A stretch of DNA of 64,000 nucleotides from Streptomyces antnestii (lineage in GTDB: Bacteria; Actinomycetota; Actinomycetes; Streptomycetales; Streptomycetaceae), in NCBI RefSeq assembly GCF_004005495.1, contig NZ_RZYA01000002.1:310001-374000 (forward strand). The letters run 5' to 3'. Position 1 is the first letter of the stretch. The number at the start of each line of letters is the position of its first letter. Below are positions 54,010 through 62,041 of this stretch, piece after piece. The position numbers were made by a program, and so were the translations under genes. The notes beneath the pieces are model-generated. The model worked only from the letters and a program-made list of their open reading frames with translations. It was not told the DNA's origin and did no database searches.

Positions 54010-54360
54010 TCAGAGCCAGCGCCGGGCTGCCTCGACGCTGTCGCCGCCACTGGTGTTGAACGCGATCGAGGCCTGGGGCGCGTGGCGTCGGATCAAGTTC
54101 ACGATCTGCTCGAAGAGCGGGAGCAGCTGTTCCGTCTTGCGGATACCGCCGCCCACGACCACCACGTCCCAGGGACGCTCGGTCAGTGCGGCGACCAGTA
54201 CGGACTCGGCCGACTCGTCGAACACCACGAGGGCCATGGCCGCATCGATGCCGTGCTCACCGAACCGGGTCAGCTCCTCGTCGAGAGCCGCGCGAAGGGC
54301 GTCCCCGTCGACGCCGGGTGCCGCTTGCGGGGCGTAACCGACAACAAGTGCAGAAGGCAT
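54010..54360 (-). CDS. Small Rossmann-like protein, unknown
   Basis: A 116-residue cytoplasmic protein with a beta-alpha-beta pattern (SALVVGYAPQAAPG, WDVVVVGGGIRKTEQLLPLF, ASIAFNTSGGDSVEAARRWL). The GGGIRK loop could bind a phosphate. I have seen similar short proteins in actinomycetes without an assigned role. The gene stands alone, and a function is not suggested by its neighbours. Confidence 0.65.
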   Translation of the reverse strand: MPSALVVGYAPQAAPGVDGDALRAALDEELTRFGEHGIDAAMALVVFDESAESVLVAALTERPWDVVVVGGGIRKTEQLLPLFEQIVNLIRRHAPQASIAFNTSGGDSVEAARRWL

Positions 54361-54573
54361 ACGGGCAAGCTACCGGGATTGTCCGAGCGGTGCGGGCGGG
54401 TCGAGCGGCCCGGTCGTCCCCCGGAACCGACACCGCCGGCCGTCACCCGGTCAAGGCGCTCACGCTGAGGCACTCCGGGTGACCTGCGGAGACGCTGCGC
54501 CGAGCGGCGATTGTCAGTGGGGGCTGCCATGCTGCGTCTGAGTGGGAATCGTCAGTGAACGAAAGGCCTGATC

Positions 54574-55377
54574 ATGCTTTCGACGACGTATGTGCCGGGT
54601 GCGCCCAACTGGCTCGACCTCGGTGTTCCGGATGTGGGCGCGGCCGCCGAATTCTACGGCGGGGTGTTCGGCTGGACGTTCCAGTCCGCCGGCCCTGAAG
54701 GGGGCGGGTACGGGTTCTTCCAGCTCGACGGCAAGTCCGTGGGGGCCGCCGGACCGCTGACCGAGCCGGGCGCCACCCCGTCCTGGACGGTCTACTTCCA
54801 CACGCCCGACGCGGACGGAGTCGCCAAGGCGGTGGAGGCGTCCGGCGGAAGGGTCCGCGTCCCGCCCGGCGACGTCTTCACCGCCGGACGGATGGCCGCG
54901 TTCACTGATCCGACCGGCGCGGATTTCGCGGTCTGGCAGCCCGGTGACACGAAGGGCCTCGACGTGGTGATGCAGCCCAACGCCCTGTGCTGGACCGAGC
55001 TTTACACCACCGACGACGCCACGGCCAAGGACTTCTACCGCACGGTGTTCTCCTGGCAGTACCAGAGCATGCCGACGGGTGAGGGAGGCCCCGAGTACAC
55101 CGTCGTCGCGCCCGCCACGGCGTCGGACGTGGCCGAGGCGTCCCACGGCGGCATCATGCAGCTGCAGCAGGACAACCTCGATGCCGGCTCCGGCTCCGAG
55201 TGGCACCCGTACTTCGGAGTCGAGGACTGCGACGCGACGTACGCGGCGGCGACCGCGCGTGGTGCCACGACTCTCTTCCCGCCCATGGACGTGCCCGGCG
55301 TCGGGCGGATGGCGATGGTGAACGACCCGTTCGGCGCCACCTTCGCCCTGATCAAGGGCGACCCGACCATGGGCTGA
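54574..55377 (+). CDS. Two-domain VOC (glyoxalase-like) protein
   Basis: A 267-residue protein formed of two vicinal-oxygen-chelate units, about 8-128 (NWLDLGVPDVGAAAEFYGGV to FTDPTGADFAVWQ) and 136-262 (CWTELYTTDDATAKDFYRTV to NDPFGATFALIKG). This resembles the 27-kDa antigen CFP30B/glyoxalase-resistance type common in Streptomyces. Typical members bind or detoxify small molecules; the metal-ligand pattern is incomplete, so enzymatic activity is uncertain. A 26-base-period direct repeat follows the stop. Confidence 0.87.
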   Translation: MLSTTYVPGAPNWLDLGVPDVGAAAEFYGGVFGWTFQSAGPEGGGYGFFQLDGKSVGAAGPLTEPGATPSWTVYFHTPDADGVAKAVEASGGRVRVPPGDVFTAGRMAAFTDPTGADFAVWQPGDTKGLDVVMQPNALCWTELYTTDDATAKDFYRTVFSWQYQSMPTGEGGPEYTVVAPATASDVAEASHGGIMQLQQDNLDAGSGSEWHPYFGVEDCDATYAAATARGATTLFPPMDVPGVGRMAMVNDPFGATFALIKGDPTMG

Positions 55378-55391
55378 CGGAGTCGAGGAAT

Positions 55392-55437
55392 TGACGGAGC
55401 TGAGGTGCCGGTGGAGCTGACGGAGCTGAGGTGCCGG
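55392..55437. repeat. Direct repeat downstream of the VOC gene
   Basis: TGACGGAGCTGAGGTGCCGG occurs twice exactly, at 55392-55411 and 55418-55437 (period 26 bases). It is non-coding, in the short gap between convergent genes. Confidence 0.85.
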
Positions 55438-55471
55438 CGGACTTGAGGAGTCGGCGGACGAGCGGACGGGA

Positions 55472-56467
55472 TCAGCGCACGACGAGGACCAGCTTGCCCG
55501 TCGTCCGGCCGGTCTCGCCGAGCTCGTGGGCCTTCGCGGCCTCGGCGAGCGGGAAGGCGCCGGCGATCGTCGCGCGCAGTTCGCCCGTGGCGATCAGGCC
55601 GGCGATCGCGTTCATGGCGGCGTGATCGGACTCCACGGCCATCTCCACGCCCCGCACGCCGAGCCGCTCGGCCTCCTCCGCCAGTTCCGAGGTGCCCGTC
55701 GGCAGGATCGAGACCAGCACGCCACCCGGGCGCAGCGTGCGCAGGGACCGGCCGCGGTAGTCACCGCCGATGGTGTCCAGGACGACGTCCAGGTCACCGA
55801 CGGCCTCGGCGAAGTCGGTCGTGCGGTAGTCGATCAGCTCGTCGGCGCCCAGACCGCGCAGGAAGTCGTGCTTGGCCGCGCTCGCCGTACCGATCACGTA
55901 CGCGCCCCGCGCCTTGGCGATCTGCACGGCGAGGTGACCGACGCCGCCGGCCGCCGCATGGATCAGGACGCGCTGTCCGGGCCGCACCTGCGCGGTGTCG
56001 ACGAGTGACTGCCAGGCGGTGAGCGCGGCCAGGGGGACGGCGCCCGCCTGCACGTGGTCCACCTGGGACGGCTTGTGCGCGAAGGCGCGGGCGGGCGCGG
56101 TGACGTACTCGGCGTGCGAGCCCGCCCCGTGCGGGTAGGGCAGCATGCCGAACACCTCGTCGCCCGGCTTGAACAGGGTCACGCCGACGCCCGTCGCCTC
56201 GACGACCCCGGACACGTCCCAGCCCAGGACGAACGGAGGCTGCCCCAGGAAGACGCCCGCCTCCCGGTGCTTCCAGTCGGTCGGGTTGACGCCCGCGGCA
56301 TGAACCCTGACCAGGATCTGGCTCACGCCCGGGACCGGTCGTTCGCGCACGACCTCCTTCAGTACCTCGGGGCCGCCGAGCACGTCCTGGCTGACGGCGC
56401 GCATGGTGGCGGCGGGGGAGACGGGGGAGACGGGGGAGGTGGGTGCGGTGCTCTGTGCAGTGCTCAT
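55472..56467 (-). CDS. NADP-dependent quinone-oxidoreductase-like MDR enzyme
   Basis: A 331-residue medium-chain dehydrogenase of the zinc-free quinone oxidoreductase branch. The GroES-like N-terminal half has VHAAGVNPTDWKHREAG. The nucleotide motif is HAAAGGVGHLAVQIAKARGA, and the C-terminal substrate half ends AHELGETGRTTGKLVLVV. A Pro/Val/Ser repeat (SPVSPVSPAA) lies near the N-terminus. It is divergent from a GlxA-type regulator, with alternating TGGCA/TGCCA words in the 69-base gap, so that regulator probably controls it. It would reduce quinones or enals. Confidence 0.9.
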   Translation of the reverse strand: MSTAQSTAPTSPVSPVSPAATMRAVSQDVLGGPEVLKEVVRERPVPGVSQILVRVHAAGVNPTDWKHREAGVFLGQPPFVLGWDVSGVVEATGVGVTLFKPGDEVFGMLPYPHGAGSHAEYVTAPARAFAHKPSQVDHVQAGAVPLAALTAWQSLVDTAQVRPGQRVLIHAAAGGVGHLAVQIAKARGAYVIGTASAAKHDFLRGLGADELIDYRTTDFAEAVGDLDVVLDTIGGDYRGRSLRTLRPGGVLVSILPTGTSELAEEAERLGVRGVEMAVESDHAAMNAIAGLIATGELRATIAGAFPLAEAAKAHELGETGRTTGKLVLVVR

Positions 56468-56502
56468 GAGTCCAGCGTGCCGTCACGTACCCCTGGAGAA
56501 AA

Positions 56503-56546
56503 TGGCATGACTGCCACCCTTCGATAGAATCGTGCCATGAGTGGCA
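56503..56546. promoter_or_regulatory. Paired TGGCA/TGCCA inverted repeats and leaderless promoter
   Basis: TGGCA-N4-TGCCA (56503-56516) and its mirror TGCCA-N4-TGGCA (56533-56546) are 30 bases apart, about three helical turns. The second covers the start codon of the regulator gene. TAGAAT (56525-56530) lies six bases before that ATG, consistent with a leaderless transcript. The regulator probably binds both repeats. Confidence 0.6.
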
Positions 56547-57556
56547 GTGGGGCGACCGATGTCCGTGACCTCGATGATCTCCGTGATCTCCGTGACCCGG
56601 GTGCCGTGCACCGGGTCGTGGTGCTGGCCCTTGACGGGGTGCACCCGTTCGAACTGGGCATTCCGCAGCGGATCTTCGGCGCCGCGGACGGCCGGTACGA
56701 GATCCGCACGTGCAGCGTCGACGGCGGCCCGGTGCGCGCGGACTCCGATTTCCGGATCACCGTCGAGCACGGCCCCGAAGTGCTGGCCGAGGCCGACACC
56801 GTGGTGATCCCGCCGGTCGAGCAGTACCCGTCCGACAGCACCGCGCTCACCGGCCCCCTCGCCGACGCGCTCGCACGCATCCGGCCCGGCACCCGCATCG
56901 TGTCCATCTGCACCGGCGCCTTCGTCCTCGCCGCGGCCGGTCTGCTCGACGGCCGCCGGGCCACCACGCACTGGGTTCTCGCCGAGAGGTTCATGCGCCT
57001 GTTCCCGCAGGTCAAGCTGGACCCGGACGTGCTCTTCGTGGACGACGGCGACATCCTCACCTCGGCGGGCGCCGGTGCCGGGGTGGATGTCTGCCTCCAT
57101 GTCGTACGCCGCGATCACGGCGCTGAGATGGCCAACCATGTGGCGCGGCAGTGTGTGGTGCCGCCCTGGCGCGAGGGCGGTCAGGCGCAGTACATCGAGC
57201 AGCCGGTCCCCGAGGCGTCCACGGCCGGGACGGCCGCCACCCGGGAGTGGGCGCTGGGCCACCTCGACCTGCCGCTGACCCTGGCCGACCTCGCGGACCA
57301 CGCGCAGATGAGTCTTCGGACGTTCGCCCGCCGGTTCCGGGACGAGGCCGGGATGAGCCCCGGGCGCTGGCTCACCCAGCAGCGCGTCGCCCGGGCCCGC
57401 CATCTGCTGGAATCCAGCGACATGCCGGTGGACCGGATCGCCGGGGAGGTGGGCTTCGCGACGGCCGCGTCGCTGCGGCAGCATCTGCACGCCGCGATCG
57501 GGGTCTCCCCGCTCGCATACCGGCGCACGTTCCAGTCGACAAGACAGGCGTACTGA
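56537..57556 (+). CDS. GlxA-family regulator (DJ-1/PfpI plus AraC domains)
   Basis: A 339-residue protein. Residues 28-190 form a DJ-1/PfpI-like domain with the nucleophile-elbow motif IVSICTGAFVLAAAGLLDG. Residues 235-335 form an AraC-type double helix-turn-helix (LTLADLADHAQMSLRTFARR, then VDRIAGEVGFATAASLRQHL). The N-terminus has a short Asp/Leu/Arg repeat (VRDLDDLRDLRDP). Such regulators respond to small metabolites or reactive aldehydes. It is divergent from the quinone-oxidoreductase-like gene, the likely target. The start is supported by a -10 TAGAAT at leaderless distance. Confidence 0.92.
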   Translation: MSGSGATDVRDLDDLRDLRDPGAVHRVVVLALDGVHPFELGIPQRIFGAADGRYEIRTCSVDGGPVRADSDFRITVEHGPEVLAEADTVVIPPVEQYPSDSTALTGPLADALARIRPGTRIVSICTGAFVLAAAGLLDGRRATTHWVLAERFMRLFPQVKLDPDVLFVDDGDILTSAGAGAGVDVCLHVVRRDHGAEMANHVARQCVVPPWREGGQAQYIEQPVPEASTAGTAATREWALGHLDLPLTLADLADHAQMSLRTFARRFRDEAGMSPGRWLTQQRVARARHLLESSDMPVDRIAGEVGFATAASLRQHLHAAIGVSPLAYRRTFQSTRQAY

Positions 57557-57691
57557 CCGGGGCAGTTGCGCCCGTCGCGGGCGTACTGGCCAGGCCGGTT
57601 GCGCGTGTCTTCATATCGCACGGTGAGACAATGGTGTCCACATGGCGGATCGCGTTTGTCGTGGGCGCCAGGTGCACGTCAGGATGCGTCC

Positions 57692-57790
57692 ATGAACCCC
57701 GCCCTCGTCTCCCGCCGCCACGTGGATCTGCTGCGTGTCTCGGGGATGCTCTGTCGGGCGAATTCCTGCTGTCGTACAGCCTGTTGCTGA
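57692..57790 (+). CDS. Cysteine-rich leader peptide of the sulfonate operon
   Basis: A 32-residue reading frame starting ATG 57692 with an AGGA site upstream. It contains LVSRRHVDLLRVSG, the conserved core I recognise from actinobacterial leader peptides in front of sulfur genes. Its last eleven residues hold five Cys in two CC pairs, just before the stop. A hairpin (57842-57861) follows, and the SsuD gene starts 145 bases after the stop. The likely role is attenuation: ribosomes slow at the Cys codons when Cys-tRNA is scarce, and the downstream genes are then expressed. The mechanism is inferred; it is known for poly-Cys leaders in mycobacteria. Confidence 0.75.
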   Translation: MNPALVSRRHVDLLRVSGMLCRANSCCRTACC

Positions 57791-57841
57791 CCACCCGCAA
57801 CCCCGCTCGCCGCTGACGACACACCTTCCTCCAGTCCTTCG

Positions 57842-57861
57842 TGACCCCTGAGACGGGGTCA
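57842..57861 (+). promoter_or_regulatory. Hairpin between leader peptide and ssuD (attenuator candidate)
   Basis: TGACCCC (57842-57848) pairs with GGGGTCA (57855-57861) around a six-base loop. It lies 51 bases past the leader-peptide stop and 74 bases before ssuD. It is not followed by a T run. It could be one arm of an attenuator that changes with ribosome position. Confidence 0.45.
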
Positions 57862-57935
57862 TCACGCGCGCCCCCGCCCCTCACGCACGGCGGTGGTGTG
57901 TCCGCGTCCACCCCCTCACCAGAGGTGTTTCCCGC

Positions 57936-59045
57936 ATGCCCTCACGCCCTGCCCCCGTACTGCACTGGTTCCTGCCCACCGGCGGCGACGGCCGCGACCC
58001 GGGCGCCGTCACCGCCGTCCAGGGCCGCACCGCGACCGCGACCCGGCGCGGCGCCGACCTCGGCTATCTCGCCCAAGTCGCCCGCGCCGCCGAGCAGTCG
58101 GGGTTCGCCAAGCTGCTGACTCCCGTCGGCCTGGGATGCGTGGATCCCTGGGTGCTGACGTCGGCCGTGGCCGCCGTCACCGAGCGGATCGGCTTCCTCG
58201 TCGCCTTCCGTGCCGGTCTCGCCCAGCCGACGCTCCTCGCCCAACAGGCCGACACCTTCCGCCGGTTGTTCGGCGACCGCATCGCGCTGAACGTGGTCAC
58301 CGGCGGGGACCCGGTCGAGCAGCGCGCGTACGGCGACCAGCTCCCCAAGGAGGAGCGCTACGTCAGGACCGGCGAACTCATGCACATCGTCCGGGAGTTG
58401 CTCGACGGCAAGCCCGTCGACTTCGACGGGAAGCATGTGCGCGTGGAGGGGGCCCGCTTGGAGGACCCTGCCCTCGAGTCACGGATCCCGCTGTACTTCG
58501 GCGGCGCGTCCCCGGCCGCCGAAGACGTCTCCGCCCGGCACGCGGAGGTGCAGCTGCTGTGGGGCGAGCCGCCCACCGCCGTCGCCGAGCGCGTCGAACG
58601 TGTCCGGGCCAAGGCCGCCCGCCTCGGGCGCGCCCTGCGCTTCGGTCTCCGGCTGCACGTCATCACCCGCGACACGGCCGCCGAGGCGTGGGCGGAGGCC
58701 GACCGGATCCTCGCCGGATTCGACCCCGATGCCGTCCGTGCCTCGCAGGAACGCTTCGCACGCATGGACTCCACCGGACAGGCCCGCATGACCGCCCTGC
58801 ACGGCGGATCGGCCGAACACCTGACCGTCGCGCCCAACCTCTGGGCCGGCATCGGCCTCGTCCGCGAGGGAGCCGGCACCGCGCTCGTCGGCTCGCACGA
58901 CGAGGTCGCCCAGCGGCTCTTCGAGTACCGGCAGCTCGGTGTCGACGAGTTCCTCCTGTCCGGCTATCCCCACCTCGAAGAGGCGTACCGCGTCGGCGAA
59001 GAGGTGGCGCCCCGGCTGCGCGCGCTCGTGGAGGCCGCGGGATGA
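57936..59045 (+). CDS. ssuD: FMNH2-dependent alkanesulfonate monooxygenase (SsuD)
   Basis: A 369-residue luciferase-like monooxygenase. Landmarks: LHWFLPTGGDGRDPG at the start, LGYLAQVARAAEQSGFAKLL, IALNVVTGGDPVEQRAYGD, RTGELMHIVRELLDG and LYFGGASPAAEDVSARHAE, all typical of SsuD. It splits C1-C8 alkanesulfonates into aldehyde and sulfite with reduced FMN and O2, to supply sulfur. It needs a flavin reductase, not encoded here. It opens the operon, and the next gene overlaps its stop (ATGA). Control is probably by the cysteine leader peptide upstream. Confidence 0.93.
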   Translation: MPSRPAPVLHWFLPTGGDGRDPGAVTAVQGRTATATRRGADLGYLAQVARAAEQSGFAKLLTPVGLGCVDPWVLTSAVAAVTERIGFLVAFRAGLAQPTLLAQQADTFRRLFGDRIALNVVTGGDPVEQRAYGDQLPKEERYVRTGELMHIVRELLDGKPVDFDGKHVRVEGARLEDPALESRIPLYFGGASPAAEDVSARHAEVQLLWGEPPTAVAERVERVRAKAARLGRALRFGLRLHVITRDTAAEAWAEADRILAGFDPDAVRASQERFARMDSTGQARMTALHGGSAEHLTVAPNLWAGIGLVREGAGTALVGSHDEVAQRLFEYRQLGVDEFLLSGYPHLEEAYRVGEEVAPRLRALVEAAG

Positions 59046-59914
59046 CCCTGGTCAAGGAAGCCCACCGGAGCCGGACCGCGACCGACCCGGCGCCGGGCCA
59101 GGTCGCCGGGAAGCGTGCCTGGGCCGCCGCGACGGCGCTGCGCTGGACGGCGCTGCGCCTCCTCGCGCTCGTCGTGCTCCTCGCGGCCTGGCAGGCGGTG
59201 GTCACGGCGGAGATCTGGCCCCGCGTCCTCGTCCCGTCCCCCGCGGACGTGTGGCACGCCTTCGTGCAGGCGTCGACCGTCCACGACGGTGTACGTGGCT
59301 ACAGCGGCCACCTCCTCGTCGAACACCTGGCGGTCTCCCTGCGCCGGATCGGCGTCGGAACCGGCTACGCCGCGCTCGTCGGCATCCCGCTCGGGCTGCT
59401 GATCGGCGTACTGAAACCGCTCGCCGTGGTGCTGGAACCCGCCGTCACCTTCCTGCGCACGCTTCCGCCCCTCGCGTATCTGTCGCTGCTGGTCATCTGG
59501 TTCGGCATCGACGAGTCCCCGAAGATCTGGCTGCTCGTCATCGCCGCACTGCCGCCGATCGCCGCGGCCACCGCCGCCGCGGTCCGGGGTGTGCCGGGCG
59601 ACCTGGTGGAGGCCGCCCGGGCACTCGGCGCCGGGCCCGGGTCCCTGCTCCTGGCCGTGCGGCTGCCCGCCGCCCTCCCGGAGATCCTCACCGGCGTGCG
59701 CATCGCGGTCGGCGTCGCGTACACGTCCGTCGTCGCGGCCGAGACGATCAACGGCGTACCGGGCATCGGCGGCATGATCCGCGACGCCCAGCGCTACAAC
59801 CAGACCGACGTCGTCATCGCCGGGATCATCGCCATCGGCATCTCCGGAATCGTCCTCGACGCGCTGTTCAAGGGCGCGGAGCGGCTCACGGTGCCGTGGC
59901 GCGGCCGCGCCTGA
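59042..59914 (+). CDS. Sulfonate ABC transporter permease (SsuC/TauC type)
   Basis: A 290-residue membrane protein with six hydrophobic segments, beginning after a 30-residue cytoplasmic N-terminus. The permease motif is GDLVEAARALGAGPGSLLLAVRLPAALPEI, and GVPGIGGMIRDAQRYNQTDV is characteristic of taurine/sulfonate/nitrate importers. ATG 59042 overlaps the ssuD stop. It pairs with the lipoprotein and the ATPase encoded downstream. Confidence 0.93.
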   Translation: MTLVKEAHRSRTATDPAPGQVAGKRAWAAATALRWTALRLLALVVLLAAWQAVVTAEIWPRVLVPSPADVWHAFVQASTVHDGVRGYSGHLLVEHLAVSLRRIGVGTGYAALVGIPLGLLIGVLKPLAVVLEPAVTFLRTLPPLAYLSLLVIWFGIDESPKIWLLVIAALPPIAAATAAAVRGVPGDLVEAARALGAGPGSLLLAVRLPAALPEILTGVRIAVGVAYTSVVAAETINGVPGIGGMIRDAQRYNQTDVVIAGIIAIGISGIVLDALFKGAERLTVPWRGRA

Positions 59915-59966
59915 GTTCCCCCCAACTGCCCTTCCCTGTAATCCCTTTACGAAGGAACGATCTCTG

Positions 59967-61007
59967 ATGCCCGGACGTACCCGCCGCACCCTCCTTCTCG
60001 CCTCCGCCACCGCCCTCGTCGCACTCACCGCGACCGCCTGCGGCGGCGGTGCCGACGCCGCGTCCGGGAGTGGGAAGACCCAGGTCCGGATCGCCTACCA
60101 GGCGATACCCAACGCCGACCTCGTGGTGAAGAACCGGAAACTGCTGGAGAAGGCGCTCCCGGACGCCGATGTGAAGTGGGTGAAGTTCGACTCGGGCGCC
60201 GACGTCAACACGGCGGTGATCGCCGGGTCGGTGGACCTCGGCCTGGCCGGATCGAGCCCCGTCACGAAGGGACTCTCGGCGCCCCTGAACATCCCGTACA
60301 AGGTGCTCTGGATCCACGACCTGATCGGCGAGAACGAGGCGCTCGTCGCCCGGAAGGGCATCACGTCGGTCAAGGCGCTCAAGGGCCGGAAGATCGCGAC
60401 ACCCTTCGGATCCACGTCCCACTACTCGCTGCTCGCGGCACTGCAGGCGGCCGGGCTCAAGGAGTCCGACGTGACCCTCGTCGACCTCCAGCCGCAGGAC
60501 GCGCTCGCCGCGTGGCAGCGCGGCGACATCGACGCCGCGTACGTGTGGACGCCCACACTCACCGAGCTCGCGGCCAAGGGCGGCAAGGTGCTCGTGACCA
60601 GCCGGCAGATCGCCGAACAGGGCAAGCCCACGGCCGACCTGGGCGTGGTCACGAACGCCTTCGCGGCCAAGCACCCGAAGATCGTCGATGCCTGGCTCAC
60701 GGCGGAGAACCGGGCCGTCGAGCTGGCCAAGAGCGATCCCGCGAAGGCGGCCGAGGCCATCGGCGCCGAACTGAACGTGAGCCCCGCCGACGCCCGCAAG
60801 CAACTCGCCCAGCTCGTCCTGCTCACGGCCGAGGAACAGCAGGGCGCCGACTACCTGGGCAAGCCCGGCGCCCCCGGCGCGCTCGCGAAGAACCTGCGGG
60901 ACGCGGCGGTCTTCCTCAAGACGCAGAAGGCCGTCGACGCGGTGCCGGACCGGTCGGTGTTCGAGAAGGCCCTCGCGGTGAAGGAGCTGTCCCGTGTCGC
61001 CAAGTGA
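59967..61007 (+). CDS. Sulfonate-binding lipoprotein (TauA/SsuA type)
   Basis: A 346-residue lipoprotein with lipobox TATAC (Cys near residue 25). The mature part resembles the taurine-binding TauA group: VRIAYQAIPNADLVVKNRKL, KFDSGADVNTAVIAGSVDLG, LAGSSPVTKGLSAPLNIPYK, and QRGDIDAAYVWTPTLTELA. It delivers taurine or alkanesulfonates to the permease. It lies 52 bases after the permease gene, and its stop overlaps the ATPase gene by 14 bases. That a TauA-like binder serves an SsuD monooxygenase suggests a broad sulfonate range. Confidence 0.9.
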   Translation: MPGRTRRTLLLASATALVALTATACGGGADAASGSGKTQVRIAYQAIPNADLVVKNRKLLEKALPDADVKWVKFDSGADVNTAVIAGSVDLGLAGSSPVTKGLSAPLNIPYKVLWIHDLIGENEALVARKGITSVKALKGRKIATPFGSTSHYSLLAALQAAGLKESDVTLVDLQPQDALAAWQRGDIDAAYVWTPTLTELAAKGGKVLVTSRQIAEQGKPTADLGVVTNAFAAKHPKIVDAWLTAENRAVELAKSDPAKAAEAIGAELNVSPADARKQLAQLVLLTAEEQQGADYLGKPGAPGALAKNLRDAAVFLKTQKAVDAVPDRSVFEKALAVKELSRVAK

Positions 61008-61863
61008 GGCCGCGCGCAAGGAAGGTGACGCCGCGCGCAAGGAAAGCGAGGCGGCGCACAAGGAAAGTGAGGCCGCGCGCCAGGAAAGTGAGGCGCTGCG
61101 TAAGAAGATTGCGGACGCCGACATCGAGCTGACGGACGTCAGTGTTCGGTACGGCACGGCCAAGGCGCCGGTGACCGCCGTCGCCGACGTGTCCCTGACC
61201 GTGGAACGCGGTGAGTTCGTGGTGCTGGTCGGGCCGTCGGGCTGCGGCAAGACGACACTGCTGCGACTGGTGGCCGGCTTCGAGCGACCGGCCACGGGAA
61301 GCGTGGAGGTGCGGCGCAAGGTCGGGGTCGTCTTCCAGCAGCCACGCCTGTTCCCGTGGCGCACGGTGGGCGGCAACCTCGCCTTCGCCCTCGCGCGCAA
61401 CGGAACCCCGCGCGCCCAACGGACCTCCCGGGTAGAGGAGTTGCTGTCCCTGGTCGGCCTGCCCGGCATGGCAGGGCGACGCACCTGGGAACTGTCCGGC
61501 GGACAGCAGCAGCGGGTGGCCATCGCCCGCGCCCTGGCCACCGAACCGCAGGTGCTGCTGATGGACGAGCCGTTCGCCGCGCTGGACGCACTCACCCGCG
61601 AACGCCTCCAGGAGGAGGTCAGGACCCTCGCGGCGATCACGGGGACCACCGTCCTGTTCGTCACCCACTCCGCCGAGGAGGCCGTACTGCTCGGATCCCG
61701 CGTCCTGGTCATGGCGGCGGGTCCCGGCCGGGTGATCGACGAGGTGAGCGTCCCGCTCCCACGCGAGCCGACGACGGACGTCGCCGCCCTCCGCGGAGAC
61801 CCCTGCTTCGCCGCACTGCGCGCCGAACTGGCGGCGGCGACGCGGAGGGTGGTGGCGGCCTGA
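60994..61863 (+). CDS. Sulfonate ABC transporter ATPase with heptad-repeat N-terminus
   Basis: A 289-residue ABC ATPase of the SsuB/TauB/NrtD group: Walker A GPSGCGKTTLL, Q-loop VVFQQPRLFPWR, signature LSGGQQQR, Walker B VLLMDEPFAALD, His switch VTHSAEEA. Residues 5-39 are five copies of a seven-residue unit (EAARKEG, DAARKES, EAAHKES, EAARQES, EALRKKI), predicted coiled coil, not found in standard SsuB proteins. GTG 60994 lies 14 bases inside the previous gene. The next plausible start would remove most of the repeat, so the extension depends on this start. Confidence 0.88.
   Translation: MSPSEAARKEGDAARKESEAAHKESEAARQESEALRKKIADADIELTDVSVRYGTAKAPVTAVADVSLTVERGEFVVLVGPSGCGKTTLLRLVAGFERPATGSVEVRRKVGVVFQQPRLFPWRTVGGNLAFALARNGTPRAQRTSRVEELLSLVGLPGMAGRRTWELSGGQQQRVAIARALATEPQVLLMDEPFAALDALTRERLQEEVRTLAAITGTTVLFVTHSAEEAVLLGSRVLVMAAGPGRVIDEVSVPLPREPTTDVAALRGDPCFAALRAELAAATRRVVAA
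61006..61110 (+). repeat. Five 21-bp tandem repeats in the ATPase gene
   Basis: Units start at 61006, 61027, 61048, 61069 and 61090 with the pattern GAGGCCGCGCGCAAGGAAAGT; the last is the most diverged. They keep the frame and encode the heptad repeat. Confidence 0.85.
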
Positions 61864-62041
61864 GGACACGGGCCGGTCGGCAGGCGAACCGGTCAGCCGG
61901 CCGTCGTGTCCACGTCCTCAAGGCTCAGCCGGCGCCGGGCACGGCGTGCAGGACGTGCAAGTCGGCTCCGCGCCCAGTCACTTGCGCGCCCTTCGGCCGC
62001 AGCGGTGACGTCGTCCGTCGGGTGCGTGTACCGGCGTGGTG

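Noticed and set aside
57590..57816. Alternative frame over the leader peptide ending near 57816
   Set aside because: It lacks a family pattern, whereas the 57692 frame carries SRRHVDLLRV and the terminal Cys codons.
61864..62041. Possible small gene between the ATPase and the amidohydrolase
   Set aside because: Only short frames without ribosome sites. The 178 bases appear to be a simple convergent intergenic region.
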